Made by a program: the position numbers and the translations under genes. The notes under the pieces were generated by a model. It was not told the origin of the DNA. It saw only the letters and a program-made list of their open reading frames with translations, and searched no databases. From an uncultured Lachnospiraceae bacterium (GTDB lineage: Bacteria; Bacillota; Clostridia; Lachnospirales; Lachnospiraceae), in the NCBI GenBank assembly GCA_947589095.1, contig CANQBX010000022.1, forward strand, positions 1 to 51,652: 51,652 bases of DNA, given 5' to 3'. Shown here piece by piece: positions 34,923 through 43,037 of this stretch (the stretch's first letter is position 1; each line of letters opens with the position of its first letter).

Positions 34923-35399
34923 ATGAAAACGCTCGTTGTATATTATTCCCAGAGCGGAAACGCACAGTGGATGGCGGAGCGGATCGCGGCCGCGCTTTCC
35001 GCGGACACACTGCGGCTGGTGCCGAAGAAGGCATATCCGGCAAAGGGCTTTGGCAAATATTTCTTCGGCGGCGGCAGCGCCGTTATGAAAGAGGCGCCGG
35101 AGCTGGAACCGTACGAGGCGGATCTTAAGCAGTATGGCCGGATCGTATTTGTGACGCCGGTCTGGGCAGGGACGGTCACGCCGCCGCTCCGGACTTTTAT
35201 TCAAGCGGAAGATCTGGCAGGCAAGCAGTTCGCACTGGCGGCCTGCAGTCTGGGCGGGAGCGCGGAGAAGACCTTTGCGGCGACCAAGGATCTTCTGGGC
35301 GTGACCGGCGATGTGCCGACGCTGTGGCTCGTGGAGCCGAAACAGAAGCAAAAACCGGAGAACGAGAAGGCGATTGAGGAGTTCTGCAGGAAGCTGTAA
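34923..35399 (+). CDS. Flavodoxin-family protein
   Basis: A 158-residue protein with the FMN phosphate loop YYSQSGNAQWMAE at residues 7-19 and the second flavin loop TPVWAGTVTPPLRTF at about 78-92. It fits the flavodoxin/NAD(P)H-oxidoreductase-like group of small cytoplasmic electron carriers or quinone reductases. A strong GAGGAGGAGAAG precedes ATG. The partner enzyme is not evident from the neighbours. Confidence 0.85.
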   Translation: MKTLVVYYSQSGNAQWMAERIAAALSADTLRLVPKKAYPAKGFGKYFFGGGSAVMKEAPELEPYEADLKQYGRIVFVTPVWAGTVTPPLRTFIQAEDLAGKQFALAACSLGGSAEKTFAATKDLLGVTGDVPTLWLVEPKQKQKPENEKAIEEFCRKL

Positions 35400-35550
35400 G
35401 AAATATGGCGATCATCGGCAGATCGGTCGTCGATGTGATGGCAGGACTGGTCACACCGGCGGTGTTTCAGACGGGATCCGTTCGCTGGAAAAGCCGATGG
35501 AACGGTACCGGAATCGGTTTAGTTGAATCAGTCTCCATGCGATAAAAGTG

Positions 35551-35579
35551 TTGAAATCCATTTAGAAAAGTTGGATAAT
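35551..35579 (+). promoter_or_regulatory. Candidate promoter of the histidine phosphatase gene
   Basis: TTGAAA (35551-35556), 17 bases, GATAAT (35574-35579). It would give an untranslated leader of about 120 bases. The whole 309-base gap 35400-35708 otherwise holds no gene, repeat or hairpin that I can support; the open frame running through it from 35523 is only the upstream extension of the next gene. Confidence 0.4.
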
Positions 35580-35708
35580 ATAACGAGCAATCAGTCCGTG
35601 ACTGTATGGTTTTGGAACATATACACACGATCGGGCAGCCGACGAGAAGAGCAACCAGGAACGGATGGAAACGGATCATTACGAATAAATCAGATGGAGA
35701 AGACTGGC

Positions 35709-36353
35709 ATGATCCTATATCTTGTAAGGCATGGCGAAACGAATTGGAACCGGGCGGGCCGGCTCCAGGGGCAGACAGATATTGAATTGAATGAGAAAGG
35801 CAGGGAGCAGGCGGCGAAGCTGCGCGGGAAGCTTGCGGGAGTCGAACTGGACGCTGCGTTCTCGTCAAGCCTCACGCGGGCGAGGCAGACGCGACAGATC
35901 ATTCTGGACGGTCGGAATGTCCCGGCGTGGGACGAGCCGCTGTTAAAGGAAATGAATTTCGGGCAGTGGGAGGGAGATATGCTGAAGGAGATCCGGGCGG
36001 ACAAAGATCATCCGCTGCATGATCTGTTTGTGCGGCCGGGACGGTATGAAGCGCCGCAAACCGCGGAATCCTTTGAGGATCTCTATCGCCGGACGTGGAA
36101 GTTCATGAATGAGAAACTGCGCCCGCTGGAGACGGCGTATGGTCATGTTCTGATCGTTGCCCACGGCGGGGCGGGGCGGAGTATCCTCAATCCTCTTGCG
36201 GGCGTTCCGGTCGGGCGCTTCTGGGAGAAGCCGATGGGGAACTGCGCCGTGGCGCGGATCGCTCTGGAGAACGGAGAATTCCGCCTGCTGGAATATGATC
36301 CCGGGACAGCGGATTCATCGAAAAAGATAGGCATTCTTGGAGAAGAAGAGTAA
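35709..36353 (+). CDS. Histidine phosphatase family protein (phosphoglycerate-mutase-like)
   Basis: A 214-residue cytoplasmic phosphatase. It starts MILYLVRHGETNWNRAGRLQG, with the catalytic RHG at residues 8-10, has SSLTRARQT and the second catalytic His in VAHGGAGRSI. Length fits the CobC/GpmB-like group acting on small phosphorylated metabolites. ATG 35709 is chosen because GGAG lies at nine-base spacing and the family starts right at the beta strand; the frame is open from 35523. The substrate is not predictable. Confidence 0.88.
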   Translation: MILYLVRHGETNWNRAGRLQGQTDIELNEKGREQAAKLRGKLAGVELDAAFSSSLTRARQTRQIILDGRNVPAWDEPLLKEMNFGQWEGDMLKEIRADKDHPLHDLFVRPGRYEAPQTAESFEDLYRRTWKFMNEKLRPLETAYGHVLIVAHGGAGRSILNPLAGVPVGRFWEKPMGNCAVARIALENGEFRLLEYDPGTADSSKKIGILGEEE

Positions 36354-36402
36354 GGGATGCCTGCTTCACTTTGTCATTCACTTTGTCAAGTTCAAACATT
36401 CC

Positions 36403-36431
36403 TTGCTATTCCTCAAAAGCCGCGTTATACT
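36403..36431 (+). promoter_or_regulatory. Sigma-A promoter of the aldo/keto reductase gene
   Basis: TTGCTA (36403-36408), 17 bases, TATACT (36426-36431). The start codon is 49 bases downstream. Confidence 0.6.
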
Positions 36432-36479
36432 ATAAATAAGACACTTTTGACATGGAATGATCTGGTAAGGAGGATCCGA

Positions 36480-37601
36480 ATGAAGAAACTTGGATTTGGC
36501 TTAATGCGTATGCCTACGGTCGATAAGACCAACGCGGCGGACGTGGATATCGAGCAGGTGAAGCAGATGGTGGACCTGTTCATGGAGAACGGATTTACAT
36601 ATTTTGACACCGCTATCATGTACAATGGATTCGCCAGCCAGAGCGTGGCGAAAGCGGCGCTGGTGGATCGCTACCCGCGGGACAGCTTCACGCTGGCGAC
36701 CAAGCTGCACGCGGGATTTTTCGATTCCTTTGAGGATCGGGACCGGGTGTTTAACGAGCAGCTTGCGCAGACCGGTGCCGGGTATTTTGACTACTATCTG
36801 CTTCACGGGGTCGAGGGCGCCATGCTGCCGAAGTATGAGAAATACGACTGCTTCCGCTGGTTTCTGGAGAAGAAGGCCCAGGGGCTGGTTCGGCACGCCG
36901 GATTCTCCTTCCATGATTCCGCGGAACTTCTGGACGAGCTTCTGACGAAGTATCCGGAGATGGAATTTGTCCAGCTCCAGATCAACTATCTGGACTGGGA
37001 GAGCGAATGGATCCAGTCCCGGGCCTGCTATGAGACGGCCGTGAAGCACGGCAAGCCGGTGATCGTGATGGAGCCGGTGAAGGGCGGTACTCTGGCCCAT
37101 GTTCCGGCGGAAGCGGAGAAGCTTTTCAAGGATCACGATCCGGATAAATCCGTGCCGAGCTGGGCGCTCCGCTACGCGGCGTCGCTGGATCATGTGATGG
37201 TGGTGCTTTCCGGCATGTCGGATGTGGAGCAGATGAAGGACAATATCCGTTCCATGAAGGATTTTAAGCCGCTTACGGAGGAAGAGAAGGAGCTCTGCCA
37301 TAAGGCCGCAGAGATCATCAACAGCCAGACCGCGATCCCGTGCACGGGCTGTTCCTACTGCACGTCCGGGTGCCCGATGAAGATCGCGATCCCGCAGTAT
37401 TTCTCCCTGTATAACGCGGTGAAGCGGGAGAATATGGAGGAGAAGGGCTGGACGGCCAGCTTCGCCAGCTACGATGTCCTGGCGCTGAAATTCGGCCGGG
37501 CGAGGGACTGCGTCGGCTGCGGCCAGTGCGAGGGCGTATGTCCGCAGCATCTGCCCGTTATCGAGAATCTGAAACTGGTTTCGAAAATGTTCGACCACTA
37601 A
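36480..37601 (+). CDS. Aldo/keto reductase with C-terminal 4Fe-4S domain
   Basis: A 373-residue protein. The barrel domain has GFGLMRMP, the catalytic region YFDTAIMYNG, LATKLH and LLHGVEG, and VMEPVKGGTL. After about residue 275 come two ferredoxin-type cysteine sets: CTGCSYCTSGCP (about 285-296) and CVGCGQCEGVCP (about 345-356). This domain layout is common in anaerobic Clostridia and probably links carbonyl reduction to an iron-sulfur electron carrier. ATG 36480 follows AAGGAGGATC. The open frame extends back to 36357 through the promoter, so that part is not counted. Confidence 0.88.
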   Translation: MKKLGFGLMRMPTVDKTNAADVDIEQVKQMVDLFMENGFTYFDTAIMYNGFASQSVAKAALVDRYPRDSFTLATKLHAGFFDSFEDRDRVFNEQLAQTGAGYFDYYLLHGVEGAMLPKYEKYDCFRWFLEKKAQGLVRHAGFSFHDSAELLDELLTKYPEMEFVQLQINYLDWESEWIQSRACYETAVKHGKPVIVMEPVKGGTLAHVPAEAEKLFKDHDPDKSVPSWALRYAASLDHVMVVLSGMSDVEQMKDNIRSMKDFKPLTEEEKELCHKAAEIINSQTAIPCTGCSYCTSGCPMKIAIPQYFSLYNAVKRENMEEKGWTASFASYDVLALKFGRARDCVGCGQCEGVCPQHLPVIENLKLVSKMFDH

Positions 37602-37642
37602 GCGGGGATTTTTCGCTTTAAGAGGAGACCGTGCCCTGAAAA

Positions 37643-37677
37643 ATACGAGCAGGACATCACTGGCGTCCTGCTCGTAT
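37643..37677 (-). terminator. Perfect 13-bp hairpin with a T-tract on the minus strand
   Basis: ATACGAGCAGGAC (37643-37655) and GTCCTGCTCGTAT (37665-37677) pair perfectly around a nine-base loop. On the minus strand the stem is followed by TTTTTCAGG, giving a classical terminator form; on the plus strand GGAAACGG follows. No minus-strand gene is visible upstream. It may still end the aldo/keto reductase mRNA less efficiently. The rest of 37602-37799 is rich in short GCCGGC inverted repeats. Confidence 0.5.
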
Positions 37678-37799
37678 GGAAACGGAAAACTCCGCGTGGC
37701 GTGACCGCGCAGTTATTTGCATAGTTTCGCGGCAGTCTACCGGCAGTTGCCGGCGGTTCGCCGGCGGCCTCCCGGCAGTCTGCCGTACGCGGTTATTCA

Positions 37800-37829
37800 T
37801 TGACACGCAGGGTGAAAAAATGGTATGAT
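37800..37829 (+). promoter_or_regulatory. Sigma-A promoter of the mgtC-like gene
   Basis: Consensus TTGACA (37800-37805), 18 bases, TATGAT (37824-37829) preceded by TGG, an extended -10. The leader to the TTG start is about 60 bases; I see no riboswitch-like fold in it. Confidence 0.7.
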
Positions 37830-37896
37830 ACAGGCAGTTGGAATTATTTGACAGAATCTGTCTGAACGGGGTTAATAGAGAAGGCGGGGATGAGTT

Positions 37897-38604
37897 TTGG
37901 AAAAGCTGGCAGAGTGGTCGGCCGTTCTGCATGACCTGAATATGGTATCGATCGTATTCCGTATTTTTCTGGCGGCGTGCTGCGGCTGCGTTCTGGGGAT
38001 CGAACGGGCGAAGAGCAATCAGTCGGCGGGTATGCGCACCTATATGCTGGTGTGCATCGGCGCGGCTGTCGTCATGCTGACCGGGCAGTATATGTTTGCG
38101 TATTATCAGACCGGTGATCCGGGGCGCCTTGGCGCCCAGGTCATCAGCGGCATCGGTTTTCTGGGCGCCGGCAGCATTATGACCGGACGGAAGCTGGAGG
38201 TCCGGGGACTGACGACGGCGGCGGGACTGTGGGTCGCGGCCTGCATCGGACTGGCGATCGGCATGGGCTTTTATTCCGGCGGGCTTCTGGGCACTCTGGC
38301 CGTATATCTGACTGTATCGTGGCTGAAGCCGGTGGCATATCATTTTTCGCGGGAATGCAACTGCTTCGGCCTTTTTATTGAAGTCCAGGCTGCCGAGTAT
38401 CTGCCCGTCGCCTACCGCATCATCGAGGGGGAGGGCGGCTATATTACCGAGAAGGAGATTATCGGCTACGGCGCGGACGGCGGCTGCAGCACGATCATTT
38501 CCGTGAGACTGCCGCGGATCAAGAATCCGGACGAGATCGTGGAGATCCTTTCCATCGAGAAATATGTGAAAATAGTGCGGTTTATCAACTACAGTACCGA
38601 CTGA
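37897..38604 (+). CDS. mgtC: MgtC/SapB family membrane protein
   Basis: A 235-residue protein. Residues 20-150 have about four membrane helices with the family motifs CGCVLGIERAKSNQSAGMRTYMLVCIGAA, GQVISGIGFLGAGSIM-like SGIGFLGAGSIM and VRGLTTAAGLWVAACIGLAIG. Residues 155-235 are a soluble ACT-like domain ending IVRFINYSTD. In Gram-negative pathogens MgtC modulates ATP synthase during magnesium limitation; the role in Clostridia is less clear. TTG 37897 is the in-frame start, behind AAGGCGGGG at rather long spacing. Confidence 0.88.
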   Translation: MEKLAEWSAVLHDLNMVSIVFRIFLAACCGCVLGIERAKSNQSAGMRTYMLVCIGAAVVMLTGQYMFAYYQTGDPGRLGAQVISGIGFLGAGSIMTGRKLEVRGLTTAAGLWVAACIGLAIGMGFYSGGLLGTLAVYLTVSWLKPVAYHFSRECNCFGLFIEVQAAEYLPVAYRIIEGEGGYITEKEIIGYGADGGCSTIISVRLPRIKNPDEIVEILSIEKYVKIVRFINYSTD

Positions 38605-38685
38605 GCGCGCCGGGAAGGCGGAAACCTACGGTACGGTGAGATAAAATAACAGTCAGTTCTCTGACGGATAAGGGGGTAACAGGAG

Positions 38686-39822
38686 ATGGATTTTGCAAAG
38701 CTTGACCGTTTCATCGACGGGTTCTACGCCGACGACAGCCGTCTGCAGTGGAACAAATGGAACTACGCCGACGGCTGCCTGGCGCTGGCCGCCGTGCAGC
38801 TTTACAGGGCGACCGGGAAGGAGCAGTTTAAGGACTATGCGCTGAACTACGCGGACCGGTATGTCCTCGCGGACGGCACGATCCGCACCTACAGGCAGGA
38901 GGATTACAAGCTGGACGACGTTCTTCCGGGGCGTGCGCTGTTCTTTGCGTGGGAGCAGACCGGCGAGGAGAGGTACCACAAGGCGATCGAGAGCCTGGGG
39001 ACCCAGCTGGCGGGCCAGCCGCGGACGGCTTCCGGCAATTACTGGCATAAGAAGATCTATCCGAACCAGGTGTGGCTGGACGGCCTGTTCATGGCGCAGC
39101 CGTTTCGAATGACGCTGGACGCAAGCCGCGGCTCGAAGGATCAGTACCTGGACGTCTGCAACCAGTTTGAGAATGTGCGGAAGAACATGCGGGATCCGAA
39201 GACCGGTCTTTATTTCCACGGTTATGACGAGTCGAAGAGCATCTTCTGGGCGGATCCGGAAAGCGGCTGCTCCCAGAATTTCTGGCTGCGCGCCATGGGC
39301 TGGTATCTGGTCAGCCTGATCGACACGATGGAGGAAATGGACCGGCACGTCTACGACTATCTGCGCCCGCTGCAGGATACGCTGCGGGAGGCGCTGCAGA
39401 GCATTCTGAAATACCAGGATCCCGAGACCGGACTTTTCTGGCAGGTGATCGACCGCGCGGATCTGGCCCCGGAGGGGAATTATCTGGAGACCTCCGGCTC
39501 GGCCATGGTCGCGGCCACGATCTTTAAGGCCAGCCGTCTGCGCCTGATCCTGGGGGAGAAATACCTGCCGGCGGCGGAGAAGATCCTGGACAGCCTGATC
39601 CGGGACCGGATCGTGGAGAAGGACGGGAAGCTGGTGATGACCGGAACCTGCGCCGTGGCGGGCCTGGGCCCGGATCCGGGGCGGCGGGACGGCAGCCTTG
39701 CGTATTATTTCTCGGAACCGGTGGTGGACGACGATAACAAAGGCGTGGCGGCTCTGTGCATGGCCTACGCCCAGTATCTGCTGTATAAGAAGTGGGAGGT
39801 GTCGGAGAGATGGAAGGCATGA
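38686..39822 (+). CDS. GH105 unsaturated rhamnogalacturonyl hydrolase
   Basis: A 378-residue (alpha/alpha)6-barrel enzyme like YteR/YesR. It removes the unsaturated galacturonyl residue left on pectin oligosaccharides by lyases. Motifs: NKWNYADGCL near the N terminus, NYWHKKIYPNQVWLDGLFMAQPF (broken here as WLDGLFM with the catalytic-type Asp), and WLRAMGWYLVSLID. There is no signal peptide, so it works on imported oligomers. The ribosome site is AGGAG just before ATG. The palindrome GTCAG-TTCT-CTGAC at 38652-38665 upstream may be an operator. It is the first gene of a three-gene pectin operon and its end overlaps the next gene by 13 bases. Confidence 0.88.
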   Translation: MDFAKLDRFIDGFYADDSRLQWNKWNYADGCLALAAVQLYRATGKEQFKDYALNYADRYVLADGTIRTYRQEDYKLDDVLPGRALFFAWEQTGEERYHKAIESLGTQLAGQPRTASGNYWHKKIYPNQVWLDGLFMAQPFRMTLDASRGSKDQYLDVCNQFENVRKNMRDPKTGLYFHGYDESKSIFWADPESGCSQNFWLRAMGWYLVSLIDTMEEMDRHVYDYLRPLQDTLREALQSILKYQDPETGLFWQVIDRADLAPEGNYLETSGSAMVAATIFKASRLRLILGEKYLPAAEKILDSLIRDRIVEKDGKLVMTGTCAVAGLGPDPGRRDGSLAYYFSEPVVDDDNKGVAALCMAYAQYLLYKKWEVSERWKA

Positions 39823-41375
39823 TCCGTGTACTTGCGGTTACGATGAGAAGCGCCGTGATCCAGGTGATGGACGACGACGCGGATTACCGGACGAAGGAAT
39901 ATGAGCTGCTGGTAAATGGCGGGCTGTACCTGCGTACGAACCGGACGGTGGAGACTATTTACGATCTGATACCGGACAGTACTTATGAGATTCAGATACG
40001 CCGGGACGGAGAATCTGTCGGGACGGTAAGCGTCAAAACGCGCCATGAATTTGTGACGCTCAACGTCCGTGATTTCGGCGCCCGCGGAGACGGCAAGACC
40101 GACGATACGGCGGCGCTCCAGGCGGCGGTTCTTATATGCCCGGCGGACAGCCGCGTCTATGTGCCGGAGGGCGTGTATAAATTTACCCACCTGTTCTTAA
40201 AGAGCGGACTGACGCTGGAACTGGGCGAGGGCGCGGTGCTTTCGGCGATTCCGGACCGGGATAGGCTGCCGGTTCTGCCGGGGCGGATCGAAAGCTACGA
40301 CGAGACCTCGGAGTTCCTTCCGGCGTCCTGGGAGGGAGATCCCCTTGACGCATACGCCAGTCTGATCACGGGAATGTATGTGGAGGATGTGACGATCTGC
40401 GGCCGGGGAACGCTGGACGGCTGCGCGGATTTCGATACCTGGTGGAACAAGAAGTATATCGCCGGCGGTCCGGCCAGACCGCGGGCCATGTTCTTAAATC
40501 ACTGCAGGAATGTGACGGTCATGGGGATTACGGTTAAGAATTCACCGGCCTGGAACATGCATCCGTATTTCTCCGAGCATGTGCGTTTCTACGATATGCA
40601 TATCCAGTCGCCGGCCAATTCCCACAATACGGACGGCATCGATCCGGAGTCCTGTACGGACGTGGAGATCGCGGGGATCCATTTCTCCGTGGGCGACGAC
40701 TGCATCGCCATCAAATCCGGCAAATACTATATGGGCCGGACGTACCGCACGCCTTCCAGGGATATCCGGGTCCACCACTGCCTGATGGAGCGGGGCCACG
40801 GAGGCGTCACCATCGGCAGCGAGATCGCGGGCGGCGTGGACCAGATCCATATCAGCCACTGCCATTTCGTGGAGACAGACCGGGGCCTGCGCGTGAAGAC
40901 CAGGCGGGGCCGCGGCAAGGATTCCTATCTGCGCGGCATCGTCTTCGACCATATCAAAATGGACGGCGTGCATTCCGCGTTCGTGATCAACAGCTTCTAT
41001 TACTGCGGGCCCGACGGCAAGTCGGAGTATGTGGCCACGAAGGAGACGCTGCCGGCTGACGACCGGACGCCTCGCGTGGGCAATGTGGAGATCCGCAATG
41101 TGGTCTGTAAGGACTGCCATGTGGCGGGGATCTATTTCTACGGGCTGCCGGAGTCGAAGATCGAGCAGGTAGTCATGGAGAATGTGCAGATCGCGTTTGC
41201 CGAGAACCCGGAGCCGGGGACGGCGGCCATGATGACCGGCTGCGAGGAGACGGCCGGGAAGGGGATCTTCATCCGCAACGCGGAGAATGTGGTGCTGAAA
41301 GATGTGGAACTGACCGGGTACCGGGGAGAGCCGGTGGATATTGATGGAGTGGATCACTGGGAGTGGGACCGGTAA
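39810..41375 (+). CDS. GH28 polygalacturonase-family glycoside hydrolase
   Basis: A 521-residue enzyme. Residues about 5-80 form a fibronectin-III-like N-terminal domain (YELLVNGGLYL, IYDLIPDSTYEIQI). The right-handed beta-helix follows with VRDFGARGDGKTDDTAALQAA, then the GH28 catalytic set NTDGIDPESC, GDDCIAIKSG, GHGGVTIGSE and RGLRVKTRRGRG. It cleaves galacturonic acid linkages in pectin oligomers, probably exo-acting given the Fn3 domain. There is no signal peptide. ATG 39810 has GGGAGGT nine bases before it and is preferred over GTG 39792 and ATG 39819. It is translationally coupled to the GH105 gene. Confidence 0.9.
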   Translation: MEGMIRVLAVTMRSAVIQVMDDDADYRTKEYELLVNGGLYLRTNRTVETIYDLIPDSTYEIQIRRDGESVGTVSVKTRHEFVTLNVRDFGARGDGKTDDTAALQAAVLICPADSRVYVPEGVYKFTHLFLKSGLTLELGEGAVLSAIPDRDRLPVLPGRIESYDETSEFLPASWEGDPLDAYASLITGMYVEDVTICGRGTLDGCADFDTWWNKKYIAGGPARPRAMFLNHCRNVTVMGITVKNSPAWNMHPYFSEHVRFYDMHIQSPANSHNTDGIDPESCTDVEIAGIHFSVGDDCIAIKSGKYYMGRTYRTPSRDIRVHHCLMERGHGGVTIGSEIAGGVDQIHISHCHFVETDRGLRVKTRRGRGKDSYLRGIVFDHIKMDGVHSAFVINSFYYCGPDGKSEYVATKETLPADDRTPRVGNVEIRNVVCKDCHVAGIYFYGLPESKIEQVVMENVQIAFAENPEPGTAAMMTGCEETAGKGIFIRNAENVVLKDVELTGYRGEPVDIDGVDHWEWDR

Positions 41376-41586
41376 TGTGAAAGCAGGTTGGCGGCAGGAA
41401 GCTGAAAGCTGGTTACATGGTCGTGGACTGCGGTTCGGATATAGGCAGGAAACAGCGATCAGATGACGCGAAGAATGGCTGAAGTTTGAAGGTTGTCCGG
41501 CAGCAGGGCTCCAGCCGTAAGAGCCGTAAGCGAGAGGCCGTGGCCGGCGGCTATGAATAAGGTGTGCAAGGAAAGGAAGGGAGAGT

Positions 41587-42570
41587 ATGTCTGAGCGGAA
41601 AGAGTATCATGTGATCCGTGTGGGGCGGAATCTGGACGGTTGTCTGGCGACTGTGCAGGAGGCGATCGAGGAGGCGAAACGCTATGCGGACGAGCCGGTC
41701 TGCATCCGTCTGGAACCGGGCGTCTACGAGGAGAAGCTGGTATTTGACCAGCCGGGACTTCTGCTGGAGGGCGACGATCCGCAGAGCACGATCCTCTGCT
41801 ACGGGGATTTTGCCAGGAAAATGATGCCGGACGGTTCGGAATACGGCACGTTTCGGACTGCGTCCGTCCGGATCGACGCGGACGATGTGACTGTGAGGAA
41901 TGTTACGTTCGCGAACCTGGCGGGATCCGGCGCCGAGATCGGTCAGGCGCTGGCGCTGTACGCCGACGGGGACCGGCTCCTGTTTGATCACTGCCGGTTC
42001 CTGGGCGGTCAGGACACGCTTTTCACCGCGCCTCTGCCGGCGAAGGAGCTTCAGCCGGGCGGTTTCAAGGGGCCGAAGGAGACCGCGCCCCGCAGGCCCG
42101 GAAGGCATTATTACCGCCGCTGTTATCTCCGCGGGGACGTGGATTTCATCTTCGGCGGCGCGGCCGCTTATTTCGAGGAGTGCGAGATCTTTTCTTCCAG
42201 CCGCGGAAAGGAGATCAACGGCTATGTCACGGCGGCCTCCACGCCGGAAGGCCAGGCGTACGGTTATGTGTTCGACCGCTGCCGTTTTACCGGCGACTGC
42301 CAGCCGGACAGCGTCTATCTGGGACGCCCCTGGCGCGACCACGCGAAGACGGTGATCCTGAATTCTTATCTGGGCGCCCATATCCGCCATGAGGGATGGT
42401 ACGATTGGAATAAGCCCATTGCTCATGAGACTGCCTTCTACGCGGAGTACGGCAATTACGGCGAAGGCGCCGCCACGGACCGCCGCGCGGATTGGAGCCG
42501 GCAGCTTACGCAGGAAGAAGCGAAGGCGTATACGCCGGTGAATGTGCTGGGAGAGTGGACCGGACGGTAG
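41587..42570 (+). CDS. CE8 pectin methylesterase
   Basis: A 327-residue right-handed beta-helix enzyme that removes methyl esters from galacturonan. Motifs: LLLEGDDPQSTI, GQALALY, FLGGQDTLFT (Gln/Asp), RGDVDFIFGGAAAYFE with the catalytic aspartates, and YLGRPWRDHAKTV. No signal peptide is present, so de-esterification would occur inside the cell before GH28 acts. AAGGAAAGGGAG precedes ATG. The 211 bases before it carry no terminator, so it is likely part of the same operon. Confidence 0.9.
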   Translation: MSERKEYHVIRVGRNLDGCLATVQEAIEEAKRYADEPVCIRLEPGVYEEKLVFDQPGLLLEGDDPQSTILCYGDFARKMMPDGSEYGTFRTASVRIDADDVTVRNVTFANLAGSGAEIGQALALYADGDRLLFDHCRFLGGQDTLFTAPLPAKELQPGGFKGPKETAPRRPGRHYYRRCYLRGDVDFIFGGAAAYFEECEIFSSSRGKEINGYVTAASTPEGQAYGYVFDRCRFTGDCQPDSVYLGRPWRDHAKTVILNSYLGAHIRHEGWYDWNKPIAHETAFYAEYGNYGEGAATDRRADWSRQLTQEEAKAYTPVNVLGEWTGR

Positions 42571-42671
42571 AATGACTGCTAATCCAGAGGAATGAGCCGG
42601 AGGATTGACAGGCAACGATAAGATCAGTCGTTGAGGGAAACATACAACAGAGAACAGCAGAGAACTTTATA

Positions 42672-42700
42672 TTGTCGTATTGTCCAAAATCTGTTATAAT
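42672..42700 (+). promoter_or_regulatory. Sigma-A promoter of the small toxin-like gene
   Basis: TTGTCG (42672-42677), exactly 17 bases, consensus TATAAT (42695-42700). Transcription should start near 42707, about 87 bases before the small reading frame. Confidence 0.7.
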
Positions 42701-42738
42701 CTAAAACATGGGAAACCAGAGCGCATAAAGGCGGCCTA

Positions 42739-42786
42739 CCCTCCATTTTACGGAGGGGCTAACCCTCCAGACGTAAGAAAGGAGGG
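42739..42786 (+). promoter_or_regulatory. CCCTCC/GGAGGG translation switch in the toxin leader
   Basis: Four complementary blocks lie in order: CCCTCC 42739-42744, GGAGGG 42752-42757, CCCTCC 42763-42768, GGAGGG 42781-42786. The last is the Shine-Dalgarno for the ATG at 42794. The third can pair with it and hide it; the second can pair with the third and free it. Alternative pairings like this keep full-length type I toxin mRNAs silent. The functional claim is inference. Confidence 0.55.
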
Positions 42787-42793
42787 CGTGCCA

Positions 42794-42883
42794 ATGATTA
42801 CATATTCTGACTTGATTCAGATTGGTATATTCATTGTAGCCCTGATAGGTCTTTGTTATCAGATCTTCAGGGGAAAGAAATAG
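42794..42883 (+). CDS. 29-residue holin-like toxin candidate (type I toxin-antitoxin)
   Basis: A tiny protein, MITYSDLIQIGIFIVALIG through CYQIFRGKK: a short polar start, one membrane helix (about residues 7-23) and a basic end. This matches the putative holin-like toxins of Firmicutes type I toxin-antitoxin loci. AAAGGAGGG lies seven bases before ATG. The frame is open from 42680, but the upstream part has no ribosome site and crosses the promoter. It has its own promoter, a foldable leader, a hairpin at the stop codon and an antisense promoter beyond. Toxicity would come from membrane insertion. Confidence 0.75.
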   Translation: MITYSDLIQIGIFIVALIGLCYQIFRGKK

Positions 42884-42976
42884 CCGCCACTACTCGCAAT
42901 AGTGACGGCGGCCCGTTAAGGGTGTAATGTTGTGATTATTTGGGGGTAGGCCGTGCGTCTCTGGTTTTCCCTCTGT
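42872..42976 (-). ncRNA. Candidate antisense antitoxin RNA
   Basis: A short RNA of about 100 bases is predicted from the minus-strand promoter at 42983-43011 to the terminator hairpin. It overlaps the 3' end of the toxin mRNA, the usual arrangement of convergent type I toxin-antitoxin pairs. No reading frame is needed. The ends are estimates from the promoter and hairpin positions. Confidence 0.5.
42883..42912 (-). terminator. Terminator at the toxin stop codon, antisense orientation
   Basis: GCCGCC (42883-42888) pairs with GGCGGC (42907-42912) and ACTA with TAGT inside, leaving a three-base bulge and the loop CTCGCAA. On the minus strand TATTTCTTTCCCC follows, so it should end the antisense RNA; on the plus strand CCGTTAAGGG follows, a poorer tail. 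It may work in both directions. Confidence 0.6.
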
Positions 42977-42982
42977 GATTCA

Positions 42983-43011
42983 AATATAACACATCCTGGA
43001 ATGCAGTTCAA
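42983..43011 (-). promoter_or_regulatory. Minus-strand promoter of the antisense RNA
   Basis: Read on the minus strand: TTGAAC (43011-43006), exactly 17 bases, TATATT (42988-42983). Start expected near 42976. Confidence 0.6.
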
Positions 43012-43037
43012 GAGGTTTTTGCTGTTTTTTATACAAT

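Noticed and set aside
37602-37896. Magnesium riboswitch before the mgtC-like gene
   Set aside because: The predicted promoter leaves a leader of only about 60 bases, too short for an M-box, and no matching fold was seen.
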